From: Methylorubrum rhodinum | GTDB taxonomy: Bacteria > Pseudomonadota > Alphaproteobacteria > Rhizobiales > Beijerinckiaceae | Assembly: GCF_014199935.1 (NCBI RefSeq) | Contig: NZ_JACHOP010000011.1 | Coordinates: forward strand, 90,092-154,091 | DNA: 64,000 nucleotides | Direction: 5' to 3' | Part shown: positions 26,119-34,953 of the stretch, in pieces | Layout: each line of letters starts with the position of its first letter | How positions within the stretch are numbered: the stretch's first letter is position 1 | The notes under the pieces: generated by a model | What the model saw: the letters and a program-made list of their open reading frames with translations, nothing else | The model's database searches: none | Told to the model about the DNA's origin: nothing | Translations under genes and position numbers: made by a program

Positions 26119-27552
26119 TCACGCCGCCACCCGGCCCTCCAGCGGAAACACCTTGGCCGGGTTCATCAGCCAGGCGGGGTCGAACACGTTGCGCACCCGC
26201 ATCTGCTGTTCGAGGTCTTCCTGCGCGTACTGGAAGCGCATCAACTCGCGCTTCTCGATGCCGACGCCGTGCTCGCCGGTGAGGCAGCCGCCGACCTCGA
26301 CGCAGAGCTTGAGGATCGCGTCGCCCGCGGCCTCGGCCTTCTGCAATTCGCCGGGCGTGTTGATGTCGAACAGGATCAGCGGGTGCAGGTTGCCGTCGCC
26401 CGCGTGGAACACGTTGGCGACGCGAAGACCTTGGCTCGCGCAGATCGCGCCGATGCGCTCCAGCACCGGGCCGAGTTGGCCGGTCGGGATCGTGCCGTCC
26501 ATGCAGATGTAGTCGGAGATGCGGCCCGTGGCGCCGAAGGCGGATTTGCGGCCCTTCCAGATCGCCGCCGACTCGGCCTCGGATTTCGAGACGCGGATGC
26601 TGGTCGGGTTGAAGCGCGCCGCGATGGCCTCGATCCGGGCGAGCATGTCCTCGCATTCCTCGTCCGAGCCCTCGACCTCGATGATCAGCATCGCGGCCGC
26701 ATCCCGCGGGTAGCCGGCGCCCGAGAAGTCGTCGGTGATGAGGATCGCCTCGCGGTCCATGTACTCGATGGCGACCGGGATGATGCCCTCGCCGATGATC
26801 GCCGCGGTGCAGGCGCCGGCATCCTCCACGGACGAGAAGCCGACCAGCGCCGGCCGCGCGCCTTCCGCCGAGCGCAGGATGCGCACGGTCGCCTCCGTGA
26901 CGATGCCGAGCTGGCCTTCCGAGCCGCAGATCAGGCCGAGCAGGTCGTAGCCCGGTGCGTCGAGGTGCTGGCCGCCGAGTTCGACCACGGTGCCGTCGTT
27001 GGTCACCAGCGTCACGCCCATGAGGTTGTTCGTCGTCACGCCGTATTTCAGGCAGTGGGCGCCGCCCGAGTTCATGGCGATGTTGCCGGCGATGGTGCAG
27101 GCGAGCTGGCTCGACGGATCGGGGGCGTAGAAGAAGCCCTCATGCGCCACCGCGCCCGAGATCGCGAGATTGGTGATGCCGGCCTCGACCCGCGCGGTAC
27201 GGTTGGGAAAGTCGAGATCGAGGATGCGGGTCATCTTGCCGACGCCCAGAATGATCGCGTCCTCCTGGGCGATGGCGCCGCCCGCGAGCGAGGTGCCGGC
27301 GCCGCGGGCCACCACCGGCACGCCGTTGGCGTGGCAGAACGCCATCACCGCCGAGACCTCCGCGGTGGTGGACGGCAGCACGACGGCGAGCGGCATCTTG
27401 CGGTAGGCGGTCAGCCCGTCGGTCTCGAAGGCGCGGCGCTCGTCCTCGGTCGTCACCAGGGCCTCCGGCGCGACGAGGGCGGCGAGTCCCTGGATGATCG
27501 CCTCGCGGCGGGCGACGACGCCGGCATCGGGAGTGGGGAAGGCGATCGACAT
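26119..27552 (-). CDS. glcD: FAD-linked oxidase, glycolate oxidase subunit GlcD type
   Basis: Oxidises glycolate or a related 2-hydroxy acid. The 477-residue product has the PCMH-type FAD-binding domain (PVVARGAGTSLAGGA, SSQLACTIAGNIAMNSGGAH, YGVTTNNLMGVTLV) and a FAD-oxidase C-terminal domain with FHAGDGNLHPLILFD and GEHGVGIEKRELM, the GlcD/D-lactate dehydrogenase signature. glcE and glcF are not adjacent, so the partner subunits lie elsewhere or the enzyme works alone; D-lactate dehydrogenase is the alternative. It heads an operon with two small membrane proteins and a DUF6894 protein. Confidence 0.88.
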   Translation of the reverse strand: MSIAFPTPDAGVVARREAIIQGLAALVAPEALVTTEDERRAFETDGLTAYRKMPLAVVLPSTTAEVSAVMAFCHANGVPVVARGAGTSLAGGAIAQEDAIILGVGKMTRILDLDFPNRTARVEAGITNLAISGAVAHEGFFYAPDPSSQLACTIAGNIAMNSGGAHCLKYGVTTNNLMGVTLVTNDGTVVELGGQHLDAPGYDLLGLICGSEGQLGIVTEATVRILRSAEGARPALVGFSSVEDAGACTAAIIGEGIIPVAIEYMDREAILITDDFSGAGYPRDAAAMLIIEVEGSDEECEDMLARIEAIAARFNPTSIRVSKSEAESAAIWKGRKSAFGATGRISDYICMDGTIPTGQLGPVLERIGAICASQGLRVANVFHAGDGNLHPLILFDINTPGELQKAEAAGDAILKLCVEVGGCLTGEHGVGIEKRELMRFQYAQEDLEQQMRVRNVFDPAWLMNPAKVFPLEGRVAA

Positions 27553-27869
27553 GGGCGGCGTCTCCTCGGGGCTCTGGCGGGCGCGCCCGGGTCGGATTCT
27601 CGCTTCGCCGGCCCGCGGGTCTTCAGCACCGCTTCAGCCGCGCCTTGCGAGGATCGGGCGCGTCGAAAGCGGGAAACCTAACCTGAAACGCCGGCCGGTG
27701 CACGGCGCTCCAGCGCCGCGGTGAGTCCGGAACCGGAAACGGTGCGACGGGCGTTAGACGTGGCCGGCTCGACTGGACGGTGGCACGGCATAGTCTATAT
27801 CTGTTCTAAGGCAGGAAGCTCTGCCGCAAGGGGACGGCCGTCGGCCGCCCTCACGGAGGAAGGAACACG
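27553..27869. other. Divergent promoter region, glcD / cytochrome c
   Basis: This 317-bp gap has no coding frame of interest. An AT-rich stretch near 27790-27812 (TAGTCTATATCTG) about 65 bp before the cytochrome start is the best place for its promoter, but no consensus -35 box was identified. Confidence 0.4.
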
Positions 27870-28232
27870 ATGCGTCACCTCATCCTCGGCGCCGCCCTCG
27901 CGGTGCTGATGCCGATCGCAGCTCAGGCCGAGGGCGACGCCGCCGCCGGCGAGAAGGCGTTCGCGCCCTGCAAGGCCTGCCACAATTTCGAGAAGAACGG
28001 CGTCGGCCCGAACCTCAAGGGTGTCGTGGGCCGCAAGGCCGGCATGGCCGAGGGCTACGGCTACTCGCAGGCGCTCAAGGATTCCGGAATCACCTGGGAC
28101 GAGGCCAACCTCAAGGAGTGGCTGATCGGCCCGGCCTCCAACAAGGTGAAGGGCACCAAGATGGCCTATCCGGGCCTGAAGGACGAGAAGAAGGTCGAGG
28201 ACGTCATCGCCTACCTCAAGTCCAAGTCCTGA
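27870..28232 (+). CDS. Small class I cytochrome c, paralogue 1
   Basis: A 120-residue periplasmic electron carrier. The signal peptide ends [11 protein letters not shown] (cleavage after QA, residue 20). The haem site is APCKACHNF, and the axial Met is in GTKMAYPGLKDE. The mature protein is about 100 residues, the size of mitochondrial-type carriers such as Methylobacterium cytochrome cH, the electron acceptor in methanol oxidation; that identity is a suggestion. GGAGGAAGG precedes ATG 27870. A closely similar gene follows at 28413. Confidence 0.9.
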   Translation: MRHLILGAALAVLMPIAAQAEGDAAAGEKAFAPCKACHNFEKNGVGPNLKGVVGRKAGMAEGYGYSQALKDSGITWDEANLKEWLIGPASNKVKGTKMAYPGLKDEKKVEDVIAYLKSKS

Positions 28233-28249
28233 TCCCGACAGGGACCAGA

Positions 28250-28277
28250 GGCCCGGCTGCCCGCAGCCGGGCCTTTT
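28250..28277 (+). terminator. Rho-independent terminator after cytochrome c 1
   Basis: GGCCCGGCTGC and GCAGCCGGGCC form an 11-bp perfect stem followed by TTTT, 17 bp after the stop codon. It separates the two cytochrome genes transcriptionally, so the second probably has its own promoter in 28278-28412. Confidence 0.88.
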
Positions 28278-28412
28278 CGGTTTCGCTCACGCCGTGCGGA
28301 GGGTGAGCGGAGCACGAGGATCCGCGTGGCCGCAGAAGCCGTGCGGGTCTCACTCAGGAACGAACCTCTGCACACGCGCGCCAACCGGCCGCACCCAAGG
28401 AGGAAAACAACA

Positions 28413-28775
28413 ATGCGTCATCTGATCCTCGGCGCCGCTCTCGCGCTGCTTCTGCCCGTCGCCGCCCAGGCCGAGGGCGATGCCGCCGCCGGCGAGAAGG
28501 CGTTCGCGCCCTGCAAGTCCTGCCACAACTTCGAGAAGAACGGCGTCGGCCCGCAGCTCAAGGGCATCGTCGGCGAGAAGGCCGGCCAGGGCCGCGACGG
28601 CTACGCCTTCTCCGACGCGCTCAAGAATTCCGGCATCACCTGGGACGAGGCCAACCTCAAGGAGTGGCTGACCGACCCGAAGAAGAAGGTTCCGGGCACC
28701 AAGATGGTCTTCCCCGGCATCAAGGACGAGAAGAAGGTCGACGACATCATCGCCTACCTCAAGACCAAGTCCTGA
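28413..28775 (+). CDS. Small class I cytochrome c, paralogue 2
   Basis: A 120-residue protein nearly identical in plan to the preceding gene: the same signal peptide ([11 protein letters not shown]), haem site APCKSCHNF and axial Met in [14 protein letters not shown]. The acidic/basic pattern differs in the middle ([25 protein letters not shown]). AAGGAGGAAAACAACA precedes ATG 28413; the frame open from 28326 is not the start. The pair arose by tandem duplication and may serve different partners. Confidence 0.9.
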   Translation: MRHLILGAALALLLPVAAQAEGDAAAGEKAFAPCKSCHNFEKNGVGPQLKGIVGEKAGQGRDGYAFSDALKNSGITWDEANLKEWLTDPKKKVPGTKMVFPGIKDEKKVDDIIAYLKTKS

Positions 28776-28784
28776 TCGCCGTCA

Positions 28785-28842
28785 GCGCCCGATCCCTCGG
28801 ATCGGGCGCCGGAGGAGCCGCTCCGCCTCGGGGCGGCTCTTT
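28785..28842 (+). terminator. Two hairpins after cytochrome c 2
   Basis: GCGCCCGATCC/GGATCGGGCGC (28785-28809) is a perfect 11-bp stem with a CTC loop. GAGCCGC/GCGGCTC (28815-28839), followed by TTT, is the more terminator-like one. They also lie just beyond the stop of the convergent regulator gene and may serve both. Confidence 0.75.
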
Positions 28843-28847
28843 CCCGT

Positions 28848-29327
28848 TCAGCAGGGCTCGGCGACGGGCTCGGTCCCGGCGGCGCCGGCATGCAGGGCGT
28901 CGCGCATGCTGGCCAAGCTGTCGAGCAGCGCGCGGCGCTCGTCCAGGCTCATCCCGGTCATGCCGCCGACCGTGAGGGGCAGGCAGTCCATCTTGCCCTT
29001 GAGGCCGCGGCCCTTGTCGGTGAGGAAGATGCTGACCTGCCGCTCGTCCGGCCTGTCGCGGGCGCGGCGGACATGGCCCGAAGCCTCCAGCCGCTTCAGC
29101 AGCGGCGTCAGCGTGCCGGAATCGAGGAAGAGCCGGCCGCCGATCTCCTTGACCGACAGGCCCTCCTCCTCCCACAGAACCAGCAGCACGAGGTATTGCG
29201 GATAGGTCAGCTCGTGATGGGCGAGCAGATTGCGGTAGGCGCGGCCGAAGGCGTGGGCCGCGGCGTAGACGGCGAAGCAGAGCTGGTTGTCCAGCAGTTG
29301 CGGGTCGTCCCGGCCCGGGTCACTCAT
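28848..29327 (-). CDS. MarR-family regulator, OhrR-like
   Basis: A 159-residue winged-helix repressor. The N-terminal segment [20 protein letters not shown] has a Cys at residue 17, in the position of the peroxide-sensing Cys of Ohr[41 protein letters not shown] and [13 protein letters not shown] are the typical OhrR DNA-binding and wing segments. OhrR senses organic hydroperoxides and represses ohr; no ohr gene lies within the window, so the target is elsewhere. Confidence 0.85.
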   Translation of the reverse strand: MSDPGRDDPQLLDNQLCFAVYAAAHAFGRAYRNLLAHHELTYPQYLVLLVLWEEEGLSVKEIGGRLFLDSGTLTPLLKRLEASGHVRRARDRPDERQVSIFLTDKGRGLKGKMDCLPLTVGGMTGMSLDERRALLDSLASMRDALHAGAAGTEPVAEPC

Positions 29328-29697
29328 GGTCCATCCTCGATGCGCGCCGCGCCCTGGGCCGGCTTCCGACGGGCGTCGAGCCGGAAGCGGCGGAGCACGG
29401 GGCGGCGAACCGCCTCAGATATGGTCGGTCCCCGGAGAACGCCAATCCGCCGCGGCGGATCGGCCTCCCGCGCATGCACGACACCGCCGCGGCGACCCCT
29501 GCGCCTCCGGCTGCGAAACGCCATCGGACCAGGGACGATCGCGCAGCGGGCATCCTGCGACAGACCCAAGCCCTGATACCTAAAGGAACATCTTGCAGGG
29601 CACAATCAAACTGTACGCAGCGCATCCCCCTCTCCAGGGGATGGCTCGGGTGGCCGCACGTCGTTGGCAGAGTTCCACGATATCGAGGGATGTCCGC
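29328..29697. other. Intergenic stretch before repeat R1 copy 2
   Basis: The regulator promoter should lie at the left end. Frames here have no recognisable product. GATATCGAGGGATG near 29680 marks the run-in to the repeat. Confidence 0.4.
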
Positions 29698-29836
29698 CGT
29701 CATTCCCCGGCCGCGCAGCGGAGCCCGGCCCCGAAGGCGCGCCGGAGGCGTGCAATCCACGACCGGCCGCGACGCCTGTCACGGGCGCGCATCACGGGCG
29801 GATTCCGGGCTCGCCTGCGGCGCCCCGGAACGACGG
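29698..29836. repeat. Dispersed imperfect inverted repeat, family R1, copy 2
   Basis: CGTCATTCCCCGGCCGCGCA at the left and GCGCCCCGGAACGACGG at the right, with interior landmarks GCCCCGAAGGCGCGCC, GTGCAATCCACGACC, CGCATCACGGGCGGATTC. Compare 4584-4735 and 35238-35390. Confidence 0.85.
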
Positions 29837-29869
29837 TGAAGGGTTCGGACTTCGACAGCAAAACCGCCC

Positions 29870-31162
29870 TCACTCGTCCCGCCGCGGGGCGGGCGCCAGC
29901 GGGGTGATGCGCAGCGAGGTGATGCGGTTGCGCGCCTTGCGCAGCACCTGGAAGCGGAAGCCGTGGAAGTTGAACGCGGTGCCGGCGTCGGGGATGGCGC
30001 GGGCCTCGTGGATGACGAGGCCGGCGACCGTGGTGGCCTCCTCGTCGGGCAGGGTCCAGTCCATCGCCCGGTTGAGGTCGCGCACCGCCACGCTGCCCTC
30101 GGCGAGCACCGAGCCGTCCGCCTGCGGCCGCACCCCCGAGACCGCGACATCGTGCTCGTCGGCGATATCGCCGACGATCTCTTCCAGGATGTCTTCGAGG
30201 GTCACGAGGCCCATCACCTCGCCGTACTCGTCGACCACGAGCGCGAAGTGGGTCTTTCGCGAGAGGAACGCCTTGAGCTGGTCGCGGAGCGTCGTGGTGC
30301 CGGGCACGAACCACGTCTCCAGGGCCAATGCCTCGACCTTGAGGCCCGCCGCCTCGCCGCCCGCCGCGTCGAGCGCCCGCAGCAGATCCTTGGCGTGGAG
30401 CACACCGACGATGTTCTCGTGGCTGTCGCGCCACAGCGGCATGCGGGTGTAGGGCGAGGCCAGCACCGCCCGAACGATCTCCTCCGAGGGGAGGCCGGCG
30501 TCGATGGTCCGCATCTTGGTGCGGTGGACCATCACCTCGGCCACCGTCAGCTCGCCGAGATCGAGCAGCCCGCCGAGCATGTCGCGCTGCGCCTTCTCGA
30601 CGCCGCCCTCGCGGTGAAGCAGGGCGACCTGCCCGCGGATCTCCTCGGTCGGCGTCAGGATCGAGCGGCCGGCATCGATCGACAGGCCGAGCGGGCGCAG
30701 CAGCACCCGCACCAGGGCCTCGACCGCGAGCGCCAGCGGCCCGAGGAGACCCACCGCGAAGGCGACGGGGCGGGCGGAGGCCAAAGCGATCCGGTCGGGA
30801 TTGTTGATCGAGAGCGTCTTGGGCAGCACCTGCGCGAAGGCGATGACGAGCACCGACAGGCCGGCGGTGGCGTAGAGCACGCCGATCTTGCCGAACAGGT
30901 GGACCGCGACGCCGGTGGTGAAGGCGGCCGCGCCGATGGCGACGACGTTGTAGCCGATCAGCATCGCGCCGATGAACCGCTCGCGCCCGGCGAGAATCCG
31001 GTTGACGATCCCCGCCTGCCGGCTGCCGGCATTCTCCAGCGCCAGCATCCGCGCCCGCGAGGCGGCGGTGTAGGCGGTCTCGGCCCCGGCGAAGAAGGCC
31101 GACAGGATCAGCGCGATCCCGACGATGCCCGCCGCGAACCAGAACTCGGTGTGGTCGTCCAT
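29870..31162 (-). CDS. CNNM/CorC-type transporter (HlyC/CorC family)
   Basis: A 430-residue inner-membrane protein. An N-terminal CNNM (DUF21) domain with about four hydrophobic segments (LSAFFAGAETAYTAASRAR is the signature) is followed by two CBS domains (EVMVHRTKMRTI..., THFALVVDEYGEVMGLVTLE) and a CorC_HlyC C-terminal domain with EEIVGDIADEHD. The family is linked to Mg or Co efflux and ion homeostasis; the ion is unknown here. Length and order match the family. Confidence 0.9.
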   Translation of the reverse strand: MDDHTEFWFAAGIVGIALILSAFFAGAETAYTAASRARMLALENAGSRQAGIVNRILAGRERFIGAMLIGYNVVAIGAAAFTTGVAVHLFGKIGVLYATAGLSVLVIAFAQVLPKTLSINNPDRIALASARPVAFAVGLLGPLALAVEALVRVLLRPLGLSIDAGRSILTPTEEIRGQVALLHREGGVEKAQRDMLGGLLDLGELTVAEVMVHRTKMRTIDAGLPSEEIVRAVLASPYTRMPLWRDSHENIVGVLHAKDLLRALDAAGGEAAGLKVEALALETWFVPGTTTLRDQLKAFLSRKTHFALVVDEYGEVMGLVTLEDILEEIVGDIADEHDVAVSGVRPQADGSVLAEGSVAVRDLNRAMDWTLPDEEATTVAGLVIHEARAIPDAGTAFNFHGFRFQVLRKARNRITSLRITPLAPAPRRDE

Positions 31163-31409
31163 GGGCGCGTCCGGTTTTTTGTCTGTGGGCGAGAGAGCCC
31201 AGAACCGGAGCAGTATAAGCCGATACGCATCCGCCGCGTCCCCCTCTCCCCTCCGCGGGAGAGGGTGGCCCCCGAAGGGAGTCGGGTGAGGGGAGCGACG
31301 CTTCCGCTTGGCCGCAATCGACGGTGAAATCTCCGGAAGCGTCGCTCCCCTCTCCCGCCCCCTCCGCGGGCACCCTCCCCCGCGGAGGGGGGAGGGTTAC
31401 GCGCCAGCG
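31163..31409. repeat. GC-rich gap with a perfect 19-bp inverted repeat
   Basis: GAGGGGAGCGACGCTTCCG at 31288-31306 is exactly reversed at 31334-31352 with a 27-bp spacer. Flanking CCTCTCCCCTCCGCGGGAGA and CCCTCCCCCGCGGAGGGGGG add two further hairpins. This is a non-coding repeat cluster between the CNNM gene and the DUF1254 gene. Confidence 0.75.
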
Positions 31410-32003
31410 TCAGCCCTTCCCGTCCTCCGTCGGCTCGGCAGGGCTGTCGATGGTGCAGCCGACGGCCTGCACCGCGGCGTCGGCCGCCGCGCGCTGGCTC
31501 GGCAGGGCGGCGATGACGCGGACCACGGCGAAGCCGCGGCGGGCGGGGGCGACGATGCGCACGTCGCGGGTCACCTCGCCCGCGACGTCGTTGGCCAGCG
31601 CCTCGTCGTACTGGGCGCGGGTCATCACCACGAGGTCGAGGCCGCCGCGCACCGCCGCCTGGTCGGTCAGCGCGTAGAAGGCGCCGCGGCGGGCATGGAC
31701 CGAGACCGAGAGCATCAAGGACCCGGCCTGGGCCGAGACCCGCATCGGCCCGTCGTCGAGATCGTAGGAACAGACGCCGACCGACACCGCCGGATCGGGG
31801 TTGGGCAGCCAGGATTCCTGCGGTGGGGCGTCGCCGGTCAGGCCGTGGATGCGCAGCGGGTGATCCAGCGTCTCCGAGGCCTGGGCGCGGGAGAAGGCGT
31901 CGCCTTCGGCAAAGCGCGGGATCGCCAGCACGGTCGCGACGTGGACGAGGCCGGCGAGCACCAGCCCGGCGGCGGTGGCGAGAAGGAAGGGGCCGCGGCT
32001 CAT
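31410..32003 (-). CDS. DUF1254 domain small envelope protein
   Basis: A 197-residue protein with an N-terminal membrane anchor (FLLATAAGLVLAGLVHVATV). The DUF1254-like core contains VSVGVCSYDLDDGPMRVS and LMLSVSVHARRGAFYALTD. Proteins of this kind occur as a pair with a DUF1214 protein in Hyphomicrobiales; function unknown. ATG 32003 overlaps the stop of the DUF1214 gene as ATGA, indicating coupled translation. Confidence 0.8.
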   Translation of the reverse strand: MSRGPFLLATAAGLVLAGLVHVATVLAIPRFAEGDAFSRAQASETLDHPLRIHGLTGDAPPQESWLPNPDPAVSVGVCSYDLDDGPMRVSAQAGSLMLSVSVHARRGAFYALTDQAAVRGGLDLVVMTRAQYDEALANDVAGEVTRDVRIVAPARRGFAVVRVIAALPSQRAAADAAVQAVGCTIDSPAEPTEDGKG

Positions 32004-32677
32004 CGGGCGCAGCCCACGCGCTCGATGGCGGGCAGGCTGTCGCGGTCGAGCGAGCTGACGCTCGCGGCCACCGGCGTGTCGTAGAGGCGCAGCGCGAGGC
32101 GCACCGGTCCGCGCGGGCGCGGCATCGGCAGCCAGTTTCCCGGCTGGACTTCCGGGGAGAGCAGGATCGCGAACAGGCCATCGGCGTCGCGCAGGATCTC
32201 GGTGGAGGTGAAGTTTTCGCGCATCGGCGCCTGCTCGGCGGTGCCGCGGCCGGTGACGGTCAAAGTCCAGGCGCGGGCCGGGGGCGTGATGCCGGAGAGC
32301 CGGTAGGTGCAGGTGGCGTCGAGCGTCCGGCCGGAATCGTCGGCGGCGGCCGTCAGCAGCATGCCCTCGCCGACCGCGAGCGGGATGTCGCCGCGCCGGG
32401 CGTTGACCGCGCGGGAATAGGGGTCGGCGTCGAGCGAGCCGGCCTTGGGCCACGCCGTCCAGCTGCCGATCGCGGTGCCGCCGAAGGGATAGCCGCCGCT
32501 GGTGGCGTAGTCGGCGCTGACGAGGCCGAGCGCGCCGCCGAGCGCCAGGGCGTAGACCACGAGCCCGACCCGCGAGGTCCGCGCGGCCAGCCCGTTCAGG
32601 ATCGCACCGAGGCGCGGCGAACGCCGCGCGGGCGCCCCCGCCGTGGGGCCGGCTCCGGTCGGTGCCTGCATGTCCAT
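32000..32677 (-). CDS. DUF1214 domain envelope protein
   Basis: A 225-residue protein. After a Pro/Ala-rich cytoplasmic N-terminus there is one TM segment (VGLVVYALALGGALGLVSA). The DUF1214 region follows: GSWTAWPKAGSLDADPYSRA, ATCTYRLSGITPPARAWTLT and PEVQPGNWLPMP. It is partner to the DUF1254 gene downstream. ATG 32677 lies 11 bp after the PBP1A stop, suggesting one transcript of the three. Confidence 0.82.
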   Translation of the reverse strand: MDMQAPTGAGPTAGAPARRSPRLGAILNGLAARTSRVGLVVYALALGGALGLVSADYATSGGYPFGGTAIGSWTAWPKAGSLDADPYSRAVNARRGDIPLAVGEGMLLTAAADDSGRTLDATCTYRLSGITPPARAWTLTVTGRGTAEQAPMRENFTSTEILRDADGLFAILLSPEVQPGNWLPMPRPRGPVRLALRLYDTPVAASVSSLDRDSLPAIERVGCAR

Positions 32678-32688
32678 GCGGGCGCCGC

Positions 32689-34953
32689 TCAAGGCGTCCC
32701 GAAGCCGGCGGCGCGGGCGCCCTCGGCGACGTCCACCGGGGCGAGGCCGGGCACCCGCGGGGAGCCGAGCGAGCCCTGGCGGGCCGGCCCGCCGGTCGGT
32801 CCTTGCGTCGCGGCCGAGCGCTCCGACTCGACGCTGCGGAACAGGCCGTTGAGGCCGGACAACACCTCGAACGAGCGGCGCGACAAGCGCCCGCCTGCGC
32901 TCGCGGCGGCGGCCGCGGTCTCGGCCTGGGCGACCTGCGGGCTGCCCTTGCGGTCGTTCAGCCCCGGCATCGGCTTCAGCTCGATGCCCTGGTGGGCCGG
33001 GGCCATGATCTCGTGCCACGTCATCGCGGGAAGCGAACCGCCGGTCATCTTGTTGGTCGGACTGTGGTCGTCGTTGCCGTACCAGACGGCGCCGACATAG
33101 TTGCCGGTGTAGCCGACGAACCACGCGTCGCGGTAGCCGTTGGTGGTGCCGGTCTTGCCCGCCACCTTCACGCCCTCGATCTGGGCCTTGCGCGCCGTGC
33201 CTTCCTCGACGACCTTGTTGAGCATGTAGTTCATGTCGGCCGTCACCTGGGACGAGAGCACCTGCACCGGCGGCTCGTCGGCGTGGCGGTAGATCACGTC
33301 GCCGCTCGAATTCTTCACCTCGACCGCGGCGTAGGGCTTGGCGAGCCGGCCGCCGTTGGCGAACACGGCAAAGCCCGCCGCCTGATCCATCACCGTCACC
33401 TCGGTGGCGCCGATGGGCAGCGAGGGCGTGTCGGTCAGCGGCGTCGTCACGCCCATGGCCTTGGCAAGCTGGATGATCTTGGCCCGGCCCGCCTTCGCCG
33501 CGTTCCACTCGTGGGTGATGCCCATCCCCTTGCCGATGGCGGTCGTGATCTTGATCGGGATGGTGTTGACGGATTTGGCCACCGCGAGCCACAGCGGCTG
33601 GCGGCCCGAATAGGAGCGGCCGTAATTCTGCGGGCACCAGTTGCCGACGCAGACCGGCGAATCGACCACGGGCGAATCGGGCTTGTAGAGCCCGGCGGCG
33701 AGGGCGGCGGCGTAGACGTAGGGCTTGAACGAGGAGCCGGGCTGGCGCAGCGCGTCGGTGGCGCGGTTGAACTGGCTCTCGCCGTAGTCGGCGCCGCCGA
33801 CCATGGCGCGCAGCGCCCCGTCGGGATCGAGGATGACGACGCCGGCCTCGTCCACGTCGTACTGGTCGCCGAGCCGCCGCAGCATCCCCTCGACCGCTTG
33901 GTCGGCCGAGCGCTGGATCGAGAGGTCCAGCGGCGTCTTGACGGTGAGCACCCGGTCGGAGCGGAGCTTGCCGGCATCCGCCATCCGCCGGACCTCGTTG
34001 AAGGCCCAGTCGAGATAGTAGTCGGCGGTGATGTCGCGGGTGCGGGTCACCGGGGTGGCGGGGTTGCGGAGCGCCGTCTGGATCTGGCCTTCCGTGACGA
34101 AGCCGGCCTCGACCATGTTGTGCAGCACGTCCACCGCCCGGCCGCGGGCGGCGGGCAGGTTGACGTTGGGCGAGTACTTGGTCGGCGCCTTGAACAGGCC
34201 CGCCAGCATCGCGGCTTCCGCCAGCGTCACGTCCTGCAGGCGCTTGCCGAAATAATAGTCGGCCGCCGCCACCGCGCCGAAGGTGCCGCCGCCCATATAG
34301 GCGCGGTCGAGATAGAGCTTGAGGATCTGGTTCTTGGTGAGGTGGCTCTCCAGCCAGAAGGCCAGGAACGCCTCGTTCACCTTGCGCTCCAGCGAGCGCT
34401 CGTTGGACAGAAACAGGTTCTTGGCGAGCTGCTGGGTCAGGGTCGAGCCGCCCTGCGTGCCGCCCTTGCCGGACGAGTTCGACACCAGCGCGCGGGCGGT
34501 GCCGATCGGGTCGATGCCGTAATGCTCGTAGAAGCGCCGGTCCTCGGTGGACAGCAGCGCCTTGATCATCAACTCAGGGAAGTCGTCGAACTTGAGCGAG
34601 TCGTCGTGCTTGATGCCGCGCCGCCCGACCTCGGTGCCGTAGCGGTCGAGGAAGGTGACGGCGAGATCCTGGGCTTTCAGCCAATTGTCGCTGGTCAGGT
34701 TGAAGGCGGGCTGGGCCAGGAACAGCAGGAACATCGCGCCCGCCACGCCGACCGTGACGCCCTCGCTCGTCAGATCGAGGGCGACGCGTTTCCAGCCCCT
34801 GAAGGCGAAGACCTGCATGCGCGCCTGGAAGCGCTCGTAGGCCTCGGTGGTGGAGTGGCCGCCCTCGTAGAGCCCGGCATTGACCCAGGCGTCGAACGCC
34901 AGCGCCCCGCGGGAGAGCCGTGTCTTCAGCGTGGTGAGGCTGGGCAGGCGCAC
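32689..34953 (-). CDS. mrcA: Bifunctional penicillin-binding protein 1A
   Basis: Peptidoglycan glycosyltransferase and transpeptidase (class A PBP), anchored in the inner membrane by one helix (about residues 65-82). The GT51 domain has LLSTEDRRFYEHYGIDPIG and GGSTLTQQLAKNLFLSNERS. The transpeptidase has SSFKPYVYA (SxxK), KSVNTIPIK (SxN) and VAGKTGTTNGYRDAWF (KTG). The low-complexity C-terminus is Ala/Ser/Gly rich. Start codon is GTG 34953 (about 754 aa) with purine-rich AAGAAGAGCGGA upstream; GTG 34998 is an alternative. Confidence 0.93.
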   Translation of the reverse strand: MRLPSLTTLKTRLSRGALAFDAWVNAGLYEGGHSTTEAYERFQARMQVFAFRGWKRVALDLTSEGVTVGVAGAMFLLFLAQPAFNLTSDNWLKAQDLAVTFLDRYGTEVGRRGIKHDDSLKFDDFPELMIKALLSTEDRRFYEHYGIDPIGTARALVSNSSGKGGTQGGSTLTQQLAKNLFLSNERSLERKVNEAFLAFWLESHLTKNQILKLYLDRAYMGGGTFGAVAAADYYFGKRLQDVTLAEAAMLAGLFKAPTKYSPNVNLPAARGRAVDVLHNMVEAGFVTEGQIQTALRNPATPVTRTRDITADYYLDWAFNEVRRMADAGKLRSDRVLTVKTPLDLSIQRSADQAVEGMLRRLGDQYDVDEAGVVILDPDGALRAMVGGADYGESQFNRATDALRQPGSSFKPYVYAAALAAGLYKPDSPVVDSPVCVGNWCPQNYGRSYSGRQPLWLAVAKSVNTIPIKITTAIGKGMGITHEWNAAKAGRAKIIQLAKAMGVTTPLTDTPSLPIGATEVTVMDQAAGFAVFANGGRLAKPYAAVEVKNSSGDVIYRHADEPPVQVLSSQVTADMNYMLNKVVEEGTARKAQIEGVKVAGKTGTTNGYRDAWFVGYTGNYVGAVWYGNDDHSPTNKMTGGSLPAMTWHEIMAPAHQGIELKPMPGLNDRKGSPQVAQAETAAAAASAGGRLSRRSFEVLSGLNGLFRSVESERSAATQGPTGGPARQGSLGSPRVPGLAPVDVAEGARAAGFGTP

